From: Saliniplasma sp046497075
Lineage (GTDB): Archaea; Thermoplasmatota; Thermoplasmata; Halarchaeoplasmatales; Halarchaeoplasmataceae
Direction of reading: 5' to 3'
NCBI GenBank assembly: GCA_046497075.1
Contig: JAWOGF010000017.1
Span: 1 to 15,169 of the forward strand
Length of the DNA stretch: 15,169 bases
Shown: positions 13,427-15,169 of the stretch, one piece after another
Position numbering within the stretch: the first letter of the stretch is position 1
Layout: each line of letters opens with the position of its first letter
Made by a program: the position numbers and the translations under genes
Notes under the pieces: model-generated
What the model was told of the DNA's origin: nothing
Seen by the model: the letters and a program-made list of their open reading frames with translations, nothing else
The model's database searches: none

Positions 13427-13676
13427 TCATGATCTAGATTTCAATTCCCCGAATACAGCATCAACGTTATTGCCTGTCCCATCGACTACTGCCGGCCATT
13501 CCTCTTTATCTGGAACAAGTCCCGATGAACTTGTGATCTTCATTATGGATATGTGATAGACGGTCTGTATTTGCGGTCCTCGAAAATATATCCCCGATAG
13601 AGTTCCATGCCCTTGAAGATGAAAAGGCCCCGTAAACAGGTTCTAGTTTGATCTTATCAGGTGTCAGTTTTCCCAT
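13427..13676 (-). pseudogene. short gene with a one-base shift at a GGGG run (unknown family)
   Basis: From ATG 13676 one minus-strand frame reads MGKLTPDKIKLEPVYG. A second frame, one base on, then stays open for over 70 codons to TGA 13427-13429. It reads PFHLQGHGTLSGIYFRGPQI, QTVYHISIMKITSSSGLVPD and KEEWPAVVDGTGNNVDAVFG, then ELKSRS. Removing one G from the GGGG at the junction gives a continuous protein of about 82 residues. This is the only coding signal in the 13414-13814 gap. The good reading on both sides suggests very recent damage, a sequencing slip or, less likely, programmed shifting. It is divergent from the serine hydrolase gene. I do not recognise the family. Confidence 0.5.
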
Positions 13677-13711
13677 ACGGCCAGATGTGGATAGTTAGTT
13701 GATGTTATTTC

Positions 13712-13754
13712 ATAAAAACTTTTTATCGGGATCTTATTAACTCTTTATCGAGAT
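13712..13754. promoter_or_regulatory. palindrome and direct repeats in the divergent promoter region
   Basis: ATAAAAA-C-TTTTTAT (13712-13726) is a perfect A/T-rich palindrome. TTTATCGGGAT (13722-13732) and TTTATCGAGAT (13744-13754) are direct repeats, 10 of 11 identical, spaced 22 bases, about two helical turns. They lie between the decayed minus-strand gene and the serine hydrolase, where a regulator could act on both. Function is inferred from position only. Confidence 0.3.
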
Positions 13755-13814
13755 GATTCCTTACAAAAATCTATTTATTTTTGCTCTGATTGATGGTTAG
13801 TATGAGGTGTTAAG

Positions 13815-15158
13815 ATGCATGATAAGTTACCCGCGGATGTTCGTAATAAGATCGAGGATTTTTTGACTAGATGGATGGCTGAGAACAAGGTACCTGGGCT
13901 CGGCTTGTCTGTGGTTGAAGGGGATGAAGTACTGTATGCAAAGGGATTCGGGGCCCGGGATCTGAAGAAGAACCTGCCAGCTACTGCAGATACGCTTTAT
14001 GGGATGGCATCGGTGACGAAATCTTTCACAGGATTAGCTGTGTTGAAACTCGCTGAGAGAGGGGAGCTGGAGCTCGATGATAAGATAACCGACTACGTTC
14101 CCGTGAAGTGGGAGAACGATGTGACCGTTCACGATCTTCTGACTCACTCCTCCGGTATGCCTTCGCTGGGAGTGAGCGAAGCCCTCATAGACAGGCTGAT
14201 CGAGATGGACGAGAGGGGGCTGGCTTTAAGTGACATCGGAGATTTCTATATCCATCTCAACGGTGCAAAGTGTGAGATCGCTGCAGAACCGGGTGAGGAG
14301 TTCTTCTACTTCAATTCAGGATACGCTCTTTTAGGACAGATTATCAAAAAAGTGAGTGGTAAAACTTATCCAGAATTCGTTGGAGAGGTAGTTTTTGAAC
14401 CATTGAAGATGAAAAGATCGAGGTTCGATTACGGTGGAGAAGATATAATGACTCCGTATTTCATGGGTGAAGACGGTCCTGAGAAGACTGCTTATCCTCT
14501 GCGTGAGATCGGCCACCCCGGCGGTGGATTGTTGAGTTCTGTGAAAGAGCTGGCGAATTATCTGATAATGAATATCAATGGAGGGGTGTTCAAAGGCGAA
14601 GAAGTGGTCGATCCTGAGCTACTTAAGAAAGCCCACCAACCTCACATCGAAAGGGAGACAGGCGATTACGGCTATGGTTGGGCTGTTAAGGAGTTAGACG
14701 GAGAAGCGTTCATAGGCCACAGTGGTTCCATAGCGGTGAGCGGTGGTTTCATCGGTTTCGCCGGTGATCTGGGAGTGGCCGTTGCTGCGAATACCATACC
14801 AGGCAGCTCCTTCGAAGAAGTGGCTAAGTGGGTGTTGATGACCTTGAAAGGCAAGGACGGGGACGAATTGACCTACTTCAAACGTAAGGAAAGGCTTGAG
14901 AGATTGACTGGTATGTACGAGTCCTATCGAGGGATCAAGAAGATGGAAATTGAGCAGAAAGGACCACTTTTGAAACTGACGGTGAAAGAGAGACTAGAGG
15001 AAGATCAGGTAGTGTTAATACCCGAGGAGAAGGATGTCGGTAGGTACGAGTTCTATTACCTAGATGGGAACGGAGAAAAGAACTCGGTGCGTTTCGATGT
15101 TTCCGATGATGGCATCGACCTTTACATAGGTAGGTGGCGGATGCACAAGACGGGATGA
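13815..15158 (+). CDS. serine beta-lactamase-like hydrolase (class C/CubicO, Pab87-like)
   Basis: The 447-residue protein has the penicillin-binding/beta-lactamase fold. The catalytic SxxK is ASVTKSF with Ser66 and Lys69, the YxN motif is Tyr165-Phe-Asn167 (FFYFNSGY), and HSG is at 302-304. Residues from about 355 on form a separate beta-rich domain (LTGMYESYRGIKKMEIEQKG), as in archaeal CubicO-type peptidases and esterases related to Pab87, where a lipocalin-like domain caps the site. There is no signal peptide or lipobox, so it is cytoplasmic. This argues against a cell-wall role and for peptidase (often D-amino-acid-directed) or esterase activity. The substrate is not predictable. ATG 13815 is preceded by GAGGTG at 5 bases, a strong ribosome binding site. 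The stop lies 11 bases before the window end, so the gene is complete. Confidence 0.9.
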   Translation: MHDKLPADVRNKIEDFLTRWMAENKVPGLGLSVVEGDEVLYAKGFGARDLKKNLPATADTLYGMASVTKSFTGLAVLKLAERGELELDDKITDYVPVKWENDVTVHDLLTHSSGMPSLGVSEALIDRLIEMDERGLALSDIGDFYIHLNGAKCEIAAEPGEEFFYFNSGYALLGQIIKKVSGKTYPEFVGEVVFEPLKMKRSRFDYGGEDIMTPYFMGEDGPEKTAYPLREIGHPGGGLLSSVKELANYLIMNINGGVFKGEEVVDPELLKKAHQPHIERETGDYGYGWAVKELDGEAFIGHSGSIAVSGGFIGFAGDLGVAVAANTIPGSSFEEVAKWVLMTLKGKDGDELTYFKRKERLERLTGMYESYRGIKKMEIEQKGPLLKLTVKERLEEDQVVLIPEEKDVGRYEFYYLDGNGEKNSVRFDVSDDGIDLYIGRWRMHKTG

Positions 15159-15169
15159 TGTGAACGTCA

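Overview
The window reads as archaeal chromosome, most likely from a Thermoplasmatota-like or other euryarchaeal-type lineage. The grounds are an XPB helicase paired with its archaeal partner nuclease Bax1, an archaeal-type 8-oxoguanine glycosylase, A/T-rich TATA-like boxes about 25-45 bases before most start codons, very short leaders, G-rich ribosome binding sites, and several TTG or GTG starts. The lineage is inference; the archaeal assignment is firm. Many proteins are rich in Glu and Asp. No rRNA, tRNA, CRISPR array or intact transposase was seen.

Layout. Positions 1-107 hold the last residues of a membrane-anchored protein cut by the window edge. A HEAT-repeat protein (minus, to 1443) is divergent from a DASS-type carboxylate/Na+ transporter (1697-3112). 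Next come three plus-strand genes for an AhpD-like protein, a GAF protein of the free-methionine-sulfoxide-reductase family and an Ogg2-type DNA glycosylase. They converge, with an 8-base overlap, on a minus-strand fusion of a VOC domain and a nitroreductase. This 3.1-5.5 kb block looks like a redox/oxidative-damage neighbourhood. A small two-helix membrane protein with a zinc ribbon (5725-6093) is followed by a 388-base non-coding gap containing nested inverted repeats (6194-6326). The repair pair XPB (6482-7810) and Bax1 (7839-9347) forms an operon.

From 9.35 to 13.8 kb the sequence is patchy. Intact genes are a zinc-ribbon protein of unknown function (10188-11213), a DUF3795 cysteine-rich protein (11894-12304) and a one-helix membrane protein (12952-13413). 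Between them lie decayed pieces that simple ORF calling misses: a frameshifted DUF4143-type ATPase C-terminus, a Walker-A fragment of the same kind of ATPase, a DUF3795 fragment with two consecutive TGA codons, a membrane protein broken by TAA, a short gene with a one-base shift at a GGGG run, and an orphan transmembrane tail. A serine beta-lactamase-like hydrolase (13815-15158) closes the window.

The best candidates for something new are the nested inverted repeat before XPB, with two mutually exclusive pairings, and a set of palindromes placed on or beside TATA-like boxes (before the transporter, XPB, the 12952 gene and the hydrolase). I see no clear unknown defence or biosynthetic system.
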